The notes under the pieces: generated by a model
The model's input: only the letters and a program-made list of their open reading frames with translations
Databases searched by the model: none
Told to the model about the DNA's origin: nothing
Part shown: piece after piece, positions 34,392 to 44,292 of the stretch
Numbering within the stretch: position 1 is the stretch's first letter
Layout of the letters: every line of letters starts with the position of its first letter
Made by a program: the position numbers and the translations under genes
Assembly: GCA_016715405.1 (NCBI GenBank)
Contig: JADKAE010000002.1
Span: forward strand, 248,001 to 312,000
Reading direction: 5' to 3'
Length of the DNA stretch: 64,000 nucleotides
DNA from: Saprospiraceae bacterium
GTDB lineage: Bacteria > Bacteroidota > Bacteroidia > Chitinophagales > Saprospiraceae

Positions 34392-34803
34392 ACAGAAAAT
34401 ACCTAATCGCCAACTCATACCCGCGCAGCCCGAGGCCGGTAATACAGCCCACACAATTGGGCGCCAGGTAAGAATGGTGGCGGAATTCTTCGCGTTCGTA
34501 TACATTGGAAATATGCACCTCGATCACGGGGGTACGGATGGCGGCAATAGCGTCGGCTATAGCAATAGAAGTATGGGAATAGGCGCCGGCGTTGAGCACG
34601 ATGCCGTCGTAGGTAAAACCCGCCTCGTGCAGCTTGTCGATCAGGGCGCCTTCGGAGTTGCTTTGAAAATAGTGCAGCGTAATGCCGGGAAATTCCTGCT
34701 GCAGCGTGGCGAAATACTCCTCGAAAGGTTGTCGGCCGTAAATATCCGGTTCCCGCGACCCCAGTAAGTTGAGGTTCGGGCCATTGATGATAATCATTTT
34801 CAT
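34390..34803 (-). CDS. aroQ: 3-dehydroquinate dehydratase, type II
   Basis: 137 aa, the usual size. Third step of the shikimate pathway: 3-dehydroquinate to 3-dehydroshikimate. Motifs: IINGPNLNLLGSREPDIYG with the catalytic Tyr, YFQSNSEGALIDKL, LNAGAYSHTSIAI and IEVHISNVYEREEFRHHS with the catalytic His. Transcribed behind recQ with a 17-bp gap. Convergent with the TIM-barrel gene across the heptamer hairpin. Confidence 0.95.
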   Translation of the reverse strand: MKMIIINGPNLNLLGSREPDIYGRQPFEEYFATLQQEFPGITLHYFQSNSEGALIDKLHEAGFTYDGIVLNAGAYSHTSIAIADAIAAIRTPVIEVHISNVYEREEFRHHSYLAPNCVGCITGLGLRGYELAIRYFL

Positions 34804-34820
34804 AACGACGTATTAACGGG

Positions 34821-37029
34821 CTAGTTGGCTATATCGGACAAAAACTTGATCCTGACCAGCTGAATCTCCTCAATCGTCACATCGTCGCCTTTCAATTCGG
34901 TATAGGCCTTTTCGGGGTCGTCGCTTTCGGCGTTCATAAAATAGTCGTAAATGTCTTCGCGAGCGTATTCATCCACCGCATCTTCCAGGTAATAATCGAT
35001 ATTCACCTTTGTACCTGACACCACAATCGCGTCGAGTTCGGCCACCAGTTCGTCCATACTGAGTCCATTGGACGAAGCAATATCATCGAGGGGTATTTTG
35101 CGATCGATGGCCTGGATGATGCTGACTTTCACCTTTGACTTATTGGCCACTTGTTTGACCACAAAATCGGTGGGCCGCTCTATTTCGTTTTCTTCTACGT
35201 ATTTATTAATCAGCTCGATAAAAGGTTTGGCATAGCGGGTGGCTTTGCCAATGCTAACGCCGCTCACCTTGGTCATATCCTCCATCGAAATAGGATATTG
35301 GGTAGCCATATCTTCGAGGGAGGGGTCCTGGAAAATCACAAACGGCGGCAATCCGAGGCGTTTGGCTTCGCGGCGGCGCAAATCTTTGAGCAACTTGATC
35401 AGCGTTTCGTCGAGCACGGCGGTTTTGCCCTGTGGTTCTTCAAGGTCTTGGGGTGGTTCATCGAAATTATTGTTCATTGGAATCAGGAACGAGTGGGGTT
35501 TCTTGATAAACTCGTGACCTTTTTCGGTCAATTTGAGCAAGCCGTAGCTTTCGATATCTTTGCGCAGCAGTCCGTTGAGCATAGCCTGGCGGAATACCGA
35601 GCTCCACAGCGTTTCCTCTTTGCCGGCGCCCACGGCGAAGAGTTCTTTTTTGTCAAATTTAAAGTCCTTGAGTTCTTTCGTTTCGTGGCCCAGCACAAAA
35701 TCGATCAGCGTTTTGATGCCGTAATTTTCGTCGAGTTGGGCCACGGACCGGAGCGCTTGTTGCATTTCGGTTTTCACCTCCACGCGCGCTTTGGGGTAGC
35801 GGCAGTTGTCGCACATACACTCGCAGCGCTCGTCGTTAAAAGGCTCGCCGAAATAGTGGAGCAGGAACCGGCGGCGGCAGGCCCGTCGTTTCGGCGTAGG
35901 CCATCACTTCCTGCATCAGTTGGGCGCTCATCTCGCGTTCTGCGACGGGTTTGTCGCGGAGGAATTTTTCGAGGCGCAGAATATCCTGGTAAGAATAAAA
36001 CGCGATACACTTGCCTTCCAGTCCGTCGCGGCCGGCACGGCTGGTTTCCTGGTAGTAGTTTTCGATGCTTTTGGGAATATCGTAATGGATCACAAATCGC
36101 ACGTCGGGTTTGTCGATACCCATGCCGAAGGCGATCGTAGCCACAATCACGTCAATCTCCTCCATCAGGAAATCGTCCTGGGTTTTGCTGCGCGTTTTGG
36201 CATCGAGCCCGGCGTGGTATGGGGCGGCTTTGATATCGTTGACCACCAGCGTTTGGGCGATCTCTTCGGCTGTTTTGCGGCTTTGCACATAGATAATGCC
36301 CGAGCGGCCCGACATATTTTTGATCGTTTGCACGATCTGCTTGAGCGTATAGTCCTTTTTGCCTTTTTGCCTTATTTCGTAATACAGGTTTCCGCGATTA
36401 AAAGAAGAGACAAACGTATTGTACTCCAGCATGTTCAGGTTCTTGATAATATCCGACTGCACCTTGGGTGTAGCGGTCGCGGTGAGCGCTATCACCGGGA
36501 TATCGGCGTTGATCGCGTCGAGCATCGCCTTGATGCGGCGGTATTCGGGGCGAAAATCGTGGCCCCACTCTGAAATACAGTGCGCCTCGTCTACGGCGAC
36601 GAAGCTGACGTTTACCTGTTGGAAAAACTCGATATTTTCGTCTTTGGTGAGCGTTTCAGGCGCGATAAAAAGCAATTTGGTCTTGCCCACTGCAATATCG
36701 TGCTTTACCTGCTTCATCTGCGCCCGGGTGAGCGAAGAATTCAAAAAGTGGGCTACCTCGTCGTTTTGGCTATACCCGCGAATAGAATCCACCTGGTTTT
36801 TCATCAAAGCGATCAGCGGCGATATAATGATGGCCGTGCCTTCCAGCATTAGCGCCGGCAATTGGTAGCACAGCGATTTGCCCCCGCCCGTAGGCATGAT
36901 CACGAAAGTGTCTTTGCCGTCGAGTACACTCCGGATAATCGCTTCCTGGTTTCCTTTAAAATTGTCGAATCCAAAGTAATTCTGAAGTGATTCGTGCAAG
37001 GATTCTTTTGTAGCAGTCATGGCTCCCAT
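34821..37029 (-). CDS. recQ: ATP-dependent DNA helicase RecQ (one frameshift)
   Basis: About 735 aa when joined. Upstream frame 35836-37029: motif I MPTGGGKSLCYQLP, motif II VDEAHCISEWGHDFRPEY, motif III ALTATATP, motif VI YYQETSRAGRDG. Downstream frame (ending 34821): zinc-binding cysteines CECMCDNC, the RecQ-C winged helix, an HRDC domain (LLKDLRRREAKRLGLPPF) and a C-terminal helix-turn-helix extension. Removing one base from the G/C run at 35881-35884 gives ETTACRRRFLLHYFGEPF and restores the fourth zinc Cys. It unwinds DNA in recombination repair. Divergent from kdsD, as in many Bacteroidota. Confidence 0.92.
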
Positions 37030-37314
37030 TGCTTTTTACGTATTTTTGCAAAACCAAAGTCGGACACACCTTGGGAATTGTGGTGCACCTCGTGGAATTG
37101 CAGAACAATAATCGTTTACTGGTTGGTGTTGTGAAATAAAATTCCATTATTACGACAACATCCTCATTGTGTTTGCTCTCTATATGGGCGGGGTTGCAAA
37201 ACAAAATAGGAAAAGTTTTGCTTATTCATACTGTTTTTCTGGGTATTTTTTTTCGAAGCCCGCACCAACTAAACGTTTTTTCGAAAAAGGATGCCAAAAA
37301 TATAAAATTTTGTC

Positions 37315-38283
37315 GTGATTTCCGAACAACTCATCATAAAAACTGCACTGGAAACGCTGGACATTGAAGCATTTACAATAAATGCCTTAAAATCAAGCAT
37401 TAATAGCAGTTTTACAGCCTGTGTAACACATATTTTTTCGGGCACTGGGCGTCTGGTCGTGACCGGCATAGGCAAAAGCGCCATCATAGCCCAAAAGATG
37501 GTGGCCACCTTTAATTCTACCGGAACACCGGCTTTGTTTATGCACGCTGCCGATGCCATCCACGGCGACCTGGGCATGATCCGCCATGGCGATATCGTGA
37601 TGTGCCTGTCGAAAAGCGGCGATACTCCCGAGATCAAGGTACTCGTACCCCTACTCAAAAATATGGGCAACCTGCTTTTCGCTATGGTGGCCAATCCCGA
37701 TTCTTATTTGGGCAAACAGGCCGACTACGTGCTGCTGACGCCGGTTGACAAAGAAGCCGACCCCAATAACCTCGCCCCTACCGCCAGCACCACTGCACAA
37801 ATGGCCCTGGGCGATGCCCTGGCTACCTCGCTGCTGGCCTTGCGCGGCTTTACCCCCAGCGATTTTGCACAGTTCCACCCCGGCGGCGCCCTGGGTAAAC
37901 AACTCTACCTGCGCGTACGCGACCTGTATACCCACAACGAAAGACCCGCGGTTTACCTCCACGATTCGCTTCAGCGCACTATCCTGGAAATGACCTCCAA
38001 ACGCCTGGGCGCTACCGCAGTACTCGACGACCAAGGTCACCTCTGCGGCATTATTACTGACGGCGACCTGCGCCGCATGCTGGAACGCAACGGAGATTTC
38101 TCAAGCCTGCAAGCGCAAGACCTGATGTCGCACGCCCCAAAAACGATAGGCAAAGACGAGCTCGCCGTGGAAGCACTCGACCTCATGCGCCGAAATAGCA
38201 TTACCCAACTGATCGTGGCAGAAGATAATTTTTACCTCGGCTTTATCCACCTCCACGATTTGATCAGGGAGGGGCTTCTCTGA
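37315..38283 (+). CDS. kdsD: Arabinose-5-phosphate isomerase, KpsF/GutQ family
   Basis: 322 aa with a GTG start (an upstream in-frame ATG at 37291 is closed by a stop). It converts ribulose-5-phosphate to arabinose-5-phosphate, the first step to Kdo of lipopolysaccharide. SIS domain, residues 30-165: VVTGIGKSAIIAQKMVATFNSTGTPA, HGDLGMI, SKSGDTPEI. FHPGGALGKQL precedes two CBS domains (residues 200-320; TDGDLRRML). The 285-bp spacer to recQ should carry both promoters, but no clear TAnnTTTG was found. Confidence 0.93.
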   Translation: MISEQLIIKTALETLDIEAFTINALKSSINSSFTACVTHIFSGTGRLVVTGIGKSAIIAQKMVATFNSTGTPALFMHAADAIHGDLGMIRHGDIVMCLSKSGDTPEIKVLVPLLKNMGNLLFAMVANPDSYLGKQADYVLLTPVDKEADPNNLAPTASTTAQMALGDALATSLLALRGFTPSDFAQFHPGGALGKQLYLRVRDLYTHNERPAVYLHDSLQRTILEMTSKRLGATAVLDDQGHLCGIITDGDLRRMLERNGDFSSLQAQDLMSHAPKTIGKDELAVEALDLMRRNSITQLIVAEDNFYLGFIHLHDLIREGLL

Positions 38284-38366
38284 TCAGCACTTAGCACTTA
38301 GCACTCAGCAGTCAGGTCATGGTAGCTGATTGCTGAGTGCTAACTGCTGATAGCTGATAGCTGACA
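38284..38366. repeat. Heptamer hairpin TTAGCAC / GTGCTAA family
   Basis: Begins 1 bp after the kdsD stop; TTAGCAC and CTCAGCA units are followed by inverted TGCTGAG, TGCTAAC and AGCTGAT units. Confidence 0.85.
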
Positions 38367-38451
38367 ATTAAACCTCAACGAAATATTTGATTCTAAGAAA
38401 AAACCTTGTTAACATTGGCCTCTTAATATTCAATTAACATAGCGATCGGCG

Positions 38452-39144
38452 ATGCAGGAATTTTTATCGCTTTATTCAAAAATCGAAAACCCTACGCTGG
38501 AGATGGTATTGTTTACCTTCCTCCTGGCCTTTTTATTGTCCTCTATTATTGCCATTACTTACGAAAAAACTTCGCCGCATACTATTCGGAATCCCAATTT
38601 CCTGCAGGCGCTGATACTCAGCTCGCTGGTAGCCACTACTATTATGCAGGCTATTGGCGATAGCGTGGCTACAGGACTCGGCATGCTGGGCGCACTGGCC
38701 ATTATTCGCTTTCGCACTACCCTGCGCGACCCGCGCGATATCGTGTTTATGTTTGCCGCCCTCGGCACCGGCATAGCCTGCGGCGTGTCAGGGTTTTATA
38801 TCGCGGTAATCGGCGCTTTCGGGTTTTGCCTCGTGACGGTGATCCTGCGATTTTCGCCTTATAATGTGGGCAATAATGTGATCTGGGAACTCCGGGTGCG
38901 ACTACCCGAAGACCCCGAAGCCGTGGCCGCCGTAGAGCAATTGCTAAAAATCTACTGCCGCTACTGGAGCCAGCAGTCGATAAGGGTTGTCACGGAAGCT
39001 ACCCAGGAAAAACAGTGGGAATACGACTACGTGCTGATTATGCGCCGCGAACAAGACAGGCCCGCTCTGCTCAAAGACCTGGAAGCCACAGCGGCTATAC
39101 CACGCCGGTTTAGCAAACAGGTAGATATGAATCCCTTTATGTAA
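38452..39144 (+). CDS. DUF4956 membrane protein
   Basis: 230 aa. About four membrane helices in residues 15-145, then a soluble C-terminal domain. The conserved DUF4956 block is GLGMLGALAIIRFRTTLRDPRDIVFMFAALGTGIA. In other bacteria DUF4956 genes often accompany polyphosphate-polymerase (VTC-like) or CotH genes; here it is followed by HlyD-like and TolC-like genes instead (gaps 23 bp and -4 bp). The function is unknown; a role in envelope transport is inferred from the operon. Confidence 0.85.
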   Translation: MQEFLSLYSKIENPTLEMVLFTFLLAFLLSSIIAITYEKTSPHTIRNPNFLQALILSSLVATTIMQAIGDSVATGLGMLGALAIIRFRTTLRDPRDIVFMFAALGTGIACGVSGFYIAVIGAFGFCLVTVILRFSPYNVGNNVIWELRVRLPEDPEAVAAVEQLLKIYCRYWSQQSIRVVTEATQEKQWEYDYVLIMRREQDRPALLKDLEATAAIPRRFSKQVDMNPFM

Positions 39145-39167
39145 AGGACGTAACCGAGTATTATGCT

Positions 39168-40190
39168 ATGAAATTCAATATCCTCTATTTGTTTTTGATG
39201 ATCGCGCTGCTCGGCATCTTCTGGATCAAAGAGAACTTTGAACACCAGAATGTGAACGTCTTTTTCGGCACGGCAGAAACCGATGAGCGGGAGCTTAGCG
39301 TGGATTACGATGTGCAGATCACCGCACTTTTTGTAGCTGTCGGCGACAAAGTAAAAGCCGGCGATACCCTGATGCTGCTTGCCCAACCGGAGCTGGACAA
39401 AGAGATCGAGGAAAAACAGTTTGCCATCGAGCAACTGCAATCTCAACGCAGTGAAAATACTATAGCCCTTCGCAACGAGATAGGCTTGCTGCAATCGCAA
39501 TACGAGGCGAAAAAAAGCGAATTGGAGTCGGAAATCAATGTGCTGCGCACCGAAGCGGCCGTGCAGGCCCAACTCCGGCAGGCGATAGGCCGCCAGCAAA
39601 ATGAAGCTATTAAGGAAAATCAGTCATACAACCAGGTGCAGCTACAAGAAATCGCCGTGCTCGAAGAATCCATCCGCCAACTGCAAGACCCGCTGAAAAA
39701 GCAAATCCAGCAGTCAAAGCAAAAGCAAACCGGCGAGGATGCGGCTATCGCGATGCAAATCAACCAGCTCAACCACGAAATCAAAACCCTTCGCGACGAA
39801 AAACGCATCCTGGTGCTATTGGCGCCTATCGACGGGTTTGTATCCGACTTACCAGTCAACCTGGGTGAGATGGTGCAAAGTTTCACCACGCTGACCAAAT
39901 TGCATTCAACTTCACCCGCCAAGATAAGGGGCTTTATCCACGAGTCGGTAGACCTCGCTTTTAAGCTCGGCGATACGGTATCGCTGAGCTCTTCTGTGCG
40001 CGAATTACCCGCCGTAAAAGGCACGCTGGTGAGTAGCAGTCCCCAACTCGTAGAACTGCCTACCCGGCTGCGCAAGTTCCCGGAAGTGCGAGCCTGGGGT
40101 CGCGAAATTTATATCCAGTTGCCCCCCAATACGCCCTTTTATATCGGCGAAAAGGTGATGATTACCATGACAAACGAGCTCAGCAAATGA
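39168..40190 (+). CDS. HlyD-like periplasmic adaptor protein
   Basis: 340 aa. One N-terminal membrane helix (ILYLFLMIALLGIFWI), a split biotinyl-lipoyl domain (LFVAVGDKVKAGDTLMLLAQPELDKEIE and later VLLAPIDGFVSDLPVNLGEMVQ) and a coiled coil of about 130 residues between (LLQSQYEAKKSELESEINVL, EIAVLEESIRQLQ). A beta-barrel domain ends it. Such adaptors link an inner-membrane pump to an outer-membrane channel. No ABC, RND or MFS pump is nearby, so DUF4956 may be the inner-membrane partner (inference). It overlaps the next gene by 4 bp. Confidence 0.85.
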   Translation: MKFNILYLFLMIALLGIFWIKENFEHQNVNVFFGTAETDERELSVDYDVQITALFVAVGDKVKAGDTLMLLAQPELDKEIEEKQFAIEQLQSQRSENTIALRNEIGLLQSQYEAKKSELESEINVLRTEAAVQAQLRQAIGRQQNEAIKENQSYNQVQLQEIAVLEESIRQLQDPLKKQIQQSKQKQTGEDAAIAMQINQLNHEIKTLRDEKRILVLLAPIDGFVSDLPVNLGEMVQSFTTLTKLHSTSPAKIRGFIHESVDLAFKLGDTVSLSSSVRELPAVKGTLVSSSPQLVELPTRLRKFPEVRAWGREIYIQLPPNTPFYIGEKVMITMTNELSK

Positions 40191-41449
40191 CGATCAAGAC
40201 GATATTGCTGGCATGCGGCGTTATGGCCTCGAGCGGGTCGCTCCAGCCTTCCGACCCCGTGGTGGTGGGCGCTGCCACCGTCCTGGCAACCGCTTTGCAA
40301 GATCAACGCCTGCTGTTGAAACAAAGCGAAACCATTTTTTTACAAAATAATCCGCTCTACCTGCCCTGGCTCGACGAACTCGAATTCCGCTACGGCCCCG
40401 ACGATTTATACCTCAACGAACAACGCGCTGCTATCCGCTTTTCGGCTAATGGCTTGCGCCAAATAAAACGACAGAAAGCTATTCACAATCTCGAAGTAGA
40501 TATCACTAAGGCCGAACGCCGGGCGCTACTCCAGGAATCTCTGATGGAACGCTATTCCACGTTGTGCGATTTGTATTTTCTGCCGCAACTCATCGCTGCG
40601 CACGAACACCTCGCGCAAATGTACGACACCACCCGCCAGGCATACAGCTATCTGCTGGCCGCAGGCGCCAAGGTAGACGTGGTAGACATCATCGATGCCG
40701 AAGAAGACGGCTACGATACCCACGATAAACTGATGGAACTGCGCGGCGAAAAAGCGGAGGCGCTCCAAAAGTTGAAGCGCTGGATGAATGCATCAGGAGA
40801 TGTCGACCTGCAGTTTGACGCCTTTATCGGCCCCGAACAGATGGCCCAGGTAGCCGCTTCACTATTGGCCGGCACGCAAGCCGTATCGCCGGAACTAACT
40901 ATCAAAACACTCGACGTACAACTGGAACAGGCCCAATGGCGCCTGGAAAAAGCCAGACAATTCGATATCCTGAATTTTTTTCAGGTAGACTACCAGCGGC
41001 CCGAGGAGCCGTTTCTGCTGCAAAGGGATTTTTCCGCCCGCATCGGCCTCAATGTGCCCATCCCCGGCAGTAGGCGCGTCAATCAACGCGAACAGGCACT
41101 CGCCGTTCACCAGGCCGAAAACGACCTCCAATGGACGGCCATAGCCCAACGCCAACTACTGGAACAGCACGCCCTCAAACTCAACAACCTCATCGAACAA
41201 CAACGCAGCCTGCTGGCCGATAATCAGAAAAGTCCCGTACAACGCTTGCTGGACAACCCCGTCGCCCTCACCAACCTCGAAGCCGTTGACATCCTGCGCC
41301 TCCGGCTTATTAAGCAAAAACAAGTGATCAATCAGATCGAAATAGCCTACGAAGTGGCGCAATGTTATGTGGAGCTCCTCTATGTCAGCGGCGCAGCCGG
41401 CGCCGAGCCGCTCCGCAATTATCTGTCGCCCTCCCTGGATACCCTGTAG
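40187..41449 (+). CDS. TolC-like outer membrane factor, divergent
   Basis: 420 aa, dominated by long amphipathic helices (LIAAHEHLAQMYDTTRQAYSY; LEQAQWRLEKARQFD; LNNLIEQQRSLLADN), as in outer membrane efflux proteins. Beta-strand-like segments FSARIGLNVPIPG and VDYQRPEEP could be the barrel strands. The N-terminus is only weakly signal-like (ILLACGVMASSGS). The start overlaps the adaptor stop (ATGA). It is a diverged member; the call leans on the operon with the HlyD-like gene. Confidence 0.7.
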   Translation: MTIKTILLACGVMASSGSLQPSDPVVVGAATVLATALQDQRLLLKQSETIFLQNNPLYLPWLDELEFRYGPDDLYLNEQRAAIRFSANGLRQIKRQKAIHNLEVDITKAERRALLQESLMERYSTLCDLYFLPQLIAAHEHLAQMYDTTRQAYSYLLAAGAKVDVVDIIDAEEDGYDTHDKLMELRGEKAEALQKLKRWMNASGDVDLQFDAFIGPEQMAQVAASLLAGTQAVSPELTIKTLDVQLEQAQWRLEKARQFDILNFFQVDYQRPEEPFLLQRDFSARIGLNVPIPGSRRVNQREQALAVHQAENDLQWTAIAQRQLLEQHALKLNNLIEQQRSLLADNQKSPVQRLLDNPVALTNLEAVDILRLRLIKQKQVINQIEIAYEVAQCYVELLYVSGAAGAEPLRNYLSPSLDTL

Positions 41450-41510
41450 ATGGACTGTACGACTGTACGACTTTGCGAATAAATAATTAATTTGCAATCC
41501 CTCCCCTTTT

Positions 41511-41614
41511 CACATCAGCACATCAGCACATCAGCACATCAGCACATCAGCACATCAGCACATCAGCACATCAGCACATCAGCACATCAGCACATCAGCA
41601 CATCAGCACATCAG
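41511..41614 (+). repeat. Octamer tandem array CACATCAG, 13 exact units
   Basis: 104 bp of exact 8-bp units. It contains the stop codon of the minus-strand PcrB gene (41595-41597) and encodes its last residues DVLMC, exactly as the array at 8523-8600 does for the kinase gene. Confidence 0.95.
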
Positions 41615-42326
41615 CAATCCCCGCCAACGCATCCGGATTTTCCTCCACCAGGCTGCCCACCACAATCATATCGGCGCCGGCTTGCAGGGCCTCTTGTGCC
41701 TGCCGGGGTGTGCGTATGCCGCCGCCTACGATAAGCGGGATATCTACCGCCTGCCGCACGGCGGCAATCAGCGAGGGGGGCACAGGTTGCGGGGCGCCAC
41801 TACCCGCTTCGAGGTACAATAGCCGCAATCCCAGCATTTCGCCGGCCATAGCCGTACACACGGCGATATCTTTTTTATTGGAAGGTATGGGCGTGGTATT
41901 GCTCATATAGCCTACCGAAGTAAGCGCGCCGCCGTCGATGAGCATATAGCCGGTGGGGAGAATTTCGAGTTTGCTCTGCCTGAGCCAGGGCGCCGCCACC
42001 ACGTGTTTGCCGATGAGGAACTCGGCATTGCGGCCCGAGATAAGCGAGAGCAGCAGAATGGCATCGGCATCAGGATGCAGTTGTAGCACATTACCCGGAA
42101 AAAGCACCACGGGAATATCGCAGTGATCCTTGATTGTCCGGATGCACTGTCCCAGGTGGTCGTTCACCAACAGACTGCCGCCCACAAGGAAGTAGTGCAC
42201 CCCGGTCTGTGTAGCCAATGTCGCCAAAGCAGGCAATTTGCCGGGATCGGTTTTATCGGGGTCGATCAATACGGCCAATTTTTTGCCCCCGCCGGCCCTG
42301 GCTTCCAGTAAAGAAGAGTATATCAT
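41595..42326 (-). CDS. Geranylgeranylglyceryl-phosphate synthase family (PcrB-like)
   Basis: About 243 aa from the ATG at 42326; the longer frame to 42443 only overlaps the DinB gene. TIM-barrel prenyltransferase of the GGGP synthase family, which joins a polyprenyl diphosphate to glycerol-1-phosphate. Motifs: KLAVLIDPDKTDP, FLVGGSLL, VLFPGNVLQLHPDADA, YLEAGSGAPQPV and PLIVGGGIRTP with MIVVGSLVEENP. Bacteroidota members are known to be active on long prenyl chains, with unclear cellular role. The last six residues come from the octamer array. Confidence 0.9.
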   Translation of the reverse strand: MIYSSLLEARAGGGKKLAVLIDPDKTDPGKLPALATLATQTGVHYFLVGGSLLVNDHLGQCIRTIKDHCDIPVVLFPGNVLQLHPDADAILLLSLISGRNAEFLIGKHVVAAPWLRQSKLEILPTGYMLIDGGALTSVGYMSNTTPIPSNKKDIAVCTAMAGEMLGLRLLYLEAGSGAPQPVPPSLIAAVRQAVDIPLIVGGGIRTPRQAQEALQAGADMIVVGSLVEENPDALAGIADVLMC

Positions 42327-42339
42327 GGGCGCCGATGGG

Positions 42340-42900
42340 TTATTGGGTAAAAAACTTGCGTTGTTTATCCTGTTCAAACTTTTCGGCGTTAAATACCTGC
42401 GAGTTGCCCTTGGGGATCGACAGCGACTGCCACTGCGCGCCACTCAAGTGCTTGGCAAGAAACACGATTTGTCCCACGTGGTAACTATAATGCGCTATCT
42501 GTCGCTGGATGGCTTCCATCACAGTATGGCCTTCGTTGCGGATGTATACAATGCGCTCAATATCGGCGGCGGTAAGCGGGTCCACGGCGTCGAAGAGGCA
42601 TTGCCAGCCTTTTTCCCAAGCTTCCAGTAGCGCCTCCCTATCGGCATAACTGCCCTCAAACTCCTGGTCGCGTTGCCGCCAGGTTTTTTCGCCGTCGGAA
42701 GTAAGGAAGTCGGTCCACCGCGACAGCATATTGCCGCTCATATGTTTGACAATCAGCGCTATGCTATTCGATTCCGGGTCGGGTTGGTGCATGAGTGCTT
42801 CGTCGTCAACCTGGGCCATTGCTTTGTCGCCCAAGCTTTTATAATAGCGAAACAGACGCCGGGAGCTTTCCAGGAAATTATCGGCCATGGTAGCGTTCAT
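42340..42900 (-). CDS. DinB-like (DUF1572) four-helix metalloprotein
   Basis: About 186 aa; ATG at 42900 preferred over the GTG at 42906. DinB/YfiT fold with the likely metal-binding His residues in ALIVKHMSGNMLSRW, and IAHYSYHVGQIVFLAKHL near the C-terminus. The ending with IPKGNSQVFNAEKF is typical of the DUF1572 branch. Relatives are thiol transferases or of unknown function. It precedes PcrB by 13 bp in the same direction. Confidence 0.85.
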   Translation of the reverse strand: MNATMADNFLESSRRLFRYYKSLGDKAMAQVDDEALMHQPDPESNSIALIVKHMSGNMLSRWTDFLTSDGEKTWRQRDQEFEGSYADREALLEAWEKGWQCLFDAVDPLTAADIERIVYIRNEGHTVMEAIQRQIAHYSYHVGQIVFLAKHLSGAQWQSLSIPKGNSQVFNAEKFEQDKQRKFFTQ

Positions 42901-42962
42901 CGTCACAATTTTGGGTAAAGATAAGCTTTAAGGCGGGGCGTCGCTATACCAATACCAACCTT

Positions 42963-42996
42963 TTTGCCGTTGTATACACTGTTCTTATTAACTTTG
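42963..42996 (+). promoter_or_regulatory. Bacteroidota-type promoter of the DUF6089 barrel gene
   Basis: TTTG at 42963-42966 and TAACTTTG at 42989-42996, spacer 22 nt, a full match to the phylum consensus. The predicted GTG start is about 40 bp downstream. Confidence 0.6.
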
Positions 42997-43037
42997 CGCA
43001 CTTTTCCACTATTAGCATCATCAACAGCAGAAATAAA

Positions 43038-43879
43038 GTGAAAAAGCAACCTTACTATTGATAGGTATTTGTTTTGCCCTCGCGACAGCCCAGGCACAAC
43101 GCGGCTGGGAGGCAGGATTTTGGTTGGGCGCCAGCCATTATTTCGGCGATTTGAATACCAACTACGACTTGGGCCTGCCCGGCGCCGCCGGCGGCTTATT
43201 GGCCCGTTTTAATTTCAACGACCGCATCTGCTTCAAGTTGTCGGGCAATTACGGCACAGTAGCCGGCGACGACTCGCGCTCCAAAAACGTGTACGAAAAT
43301 GCGCGCAACCTGAGCTTTCAATCCACGGTGATCGACGGCACCGCCCAGTTTGAATTTAACTTCCTACCCTACCGTCACGGCAGCAAAGACGAGTTTTTTA
43401 CGCCGTACCTCTTCGCCGGACTGTCGGCGGTATATTTTAATCCAAAAGCAGAGCTCGACGGCGTGTTATACGAGTTGCGCCCCCTGGGCACTGAAGGGCA
43501 GTTTAAAGGAGAAGAATATTATACCGTCAACGGCGGACTTGCCTACGGCTTAGGCATCAAAGTAGACCTCAACTACGAGTGGAGCGTCAACATAGAACTC
43601 AGCGGCAGGCGCCTGTTTACTGATTATCTCGACGATGTGAGCACGGTGTATCCCGATAAAAGCGACCTCCTGCGCAATCGCGGAGATATCGCCGCCGCCC
43701 TCTCCGACCGCTCGCTGATCATACCCGGTACCAACGAAGGCCAACTCAGCGAAGAAGGCCGCCAGCGCGGCAATGCCAATAACAAAGATTCGTATTATTT
43801 CCTCGGTATCGGCCTGGTCTACTACTTCGGCGACCTGAAATGCCCGGAATATGAGGATAGACGGAGGAAGAGGAAGTGA
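43038..43879 (+). CDS. DUF6089-like outer membrane beta-barrel protein (frameshift in signal peptide)
   Basis: About 280 aa. The mature part starts QRGWEAGFWLGASHYFGDLN, the hallmark of DUF6089, and continues with alternating amphipathic strands to YYFLGIGLVYYFGDLKCP. The long frame begins at a TTG (43058), but a real start is GTG at 43038: with one A added to the A run at 43041-43045 it reads KKATLLLIGICFALATAQA, a clean signal peptide. Function unknown; probably an outer membrane barrel related to the C-terminal barrels of other Bacteroidota proteins. Confidence 0.82.
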
Positions 43880-44292
43880 TAATGAGGTTTAGTAGGGTTT
43901 AGTGCCTTCGGCAGTTTAGCGTTAGGGTTTAGTTACCGGTTCTTTATTGTCACCTTGTCACGCGTCACCTTGTCACCTTGCAAGTCGGCCTCTGCCAACG
44001 CGGGATGCTCCTCCGCGATGGGTATAAAACGCATCGCTGCGGAGCGCGGGGGCGACTTTGTGACTGTACGACTATACGACTGTACGACTTTACGATCCTT
44101 GCCGTTCGCTTTTTCGTTTGTCATTCTCGAAGAGAATCTACAACGTCATGATGGCTACACGATACCGTACCGGCGGGCTTTAGCCGCCGGAAAACCGTGG
44201 CTTTTACGGTGATGGCCATGGGAGTGGTCATTTCGACTCCGCTCAATGACCGGCCCTGTCGTTCGTTGAGCGGAGCCGAAACGAATAGGCCG
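43880..44292. other. Gene-free stretch with GTTTAG and CACCTTGT repeats and the left AbiE-2 repeat
   Basis: GTTTAGTAGG-type repeats run at 43885-43931, CACCTTGT octamers at 43947-43983, then the 234-bp direct repeat described separately. No coding frame is credible. Confidence 0.6.
44052..44285 (+). repeat. Left long direct repeat of AbiE pair 2
   Basis: Begins GCGACTTTGTGACT with four GTACGACT-type octamers, then a shared core (CCTTGCC, TTCGCTTTTTCGTTTGTC, the hairpin CCGGCGG-GCTTTAG-CCGCCGG) and an inverted pair TTTCGACTCCGCTCAA / GTTGAGCGGAG. A near copy is at 46377-46604. It ends 7 bp from the toxin stop. Confidence 0.85.

Noticed and set aside
37030..37314. Divergent promoter pair between recQ and kdsD
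   Set aside because: Looked for TTTG/TAnnTTTG on both strands; only weak partial matches, so none is reported.
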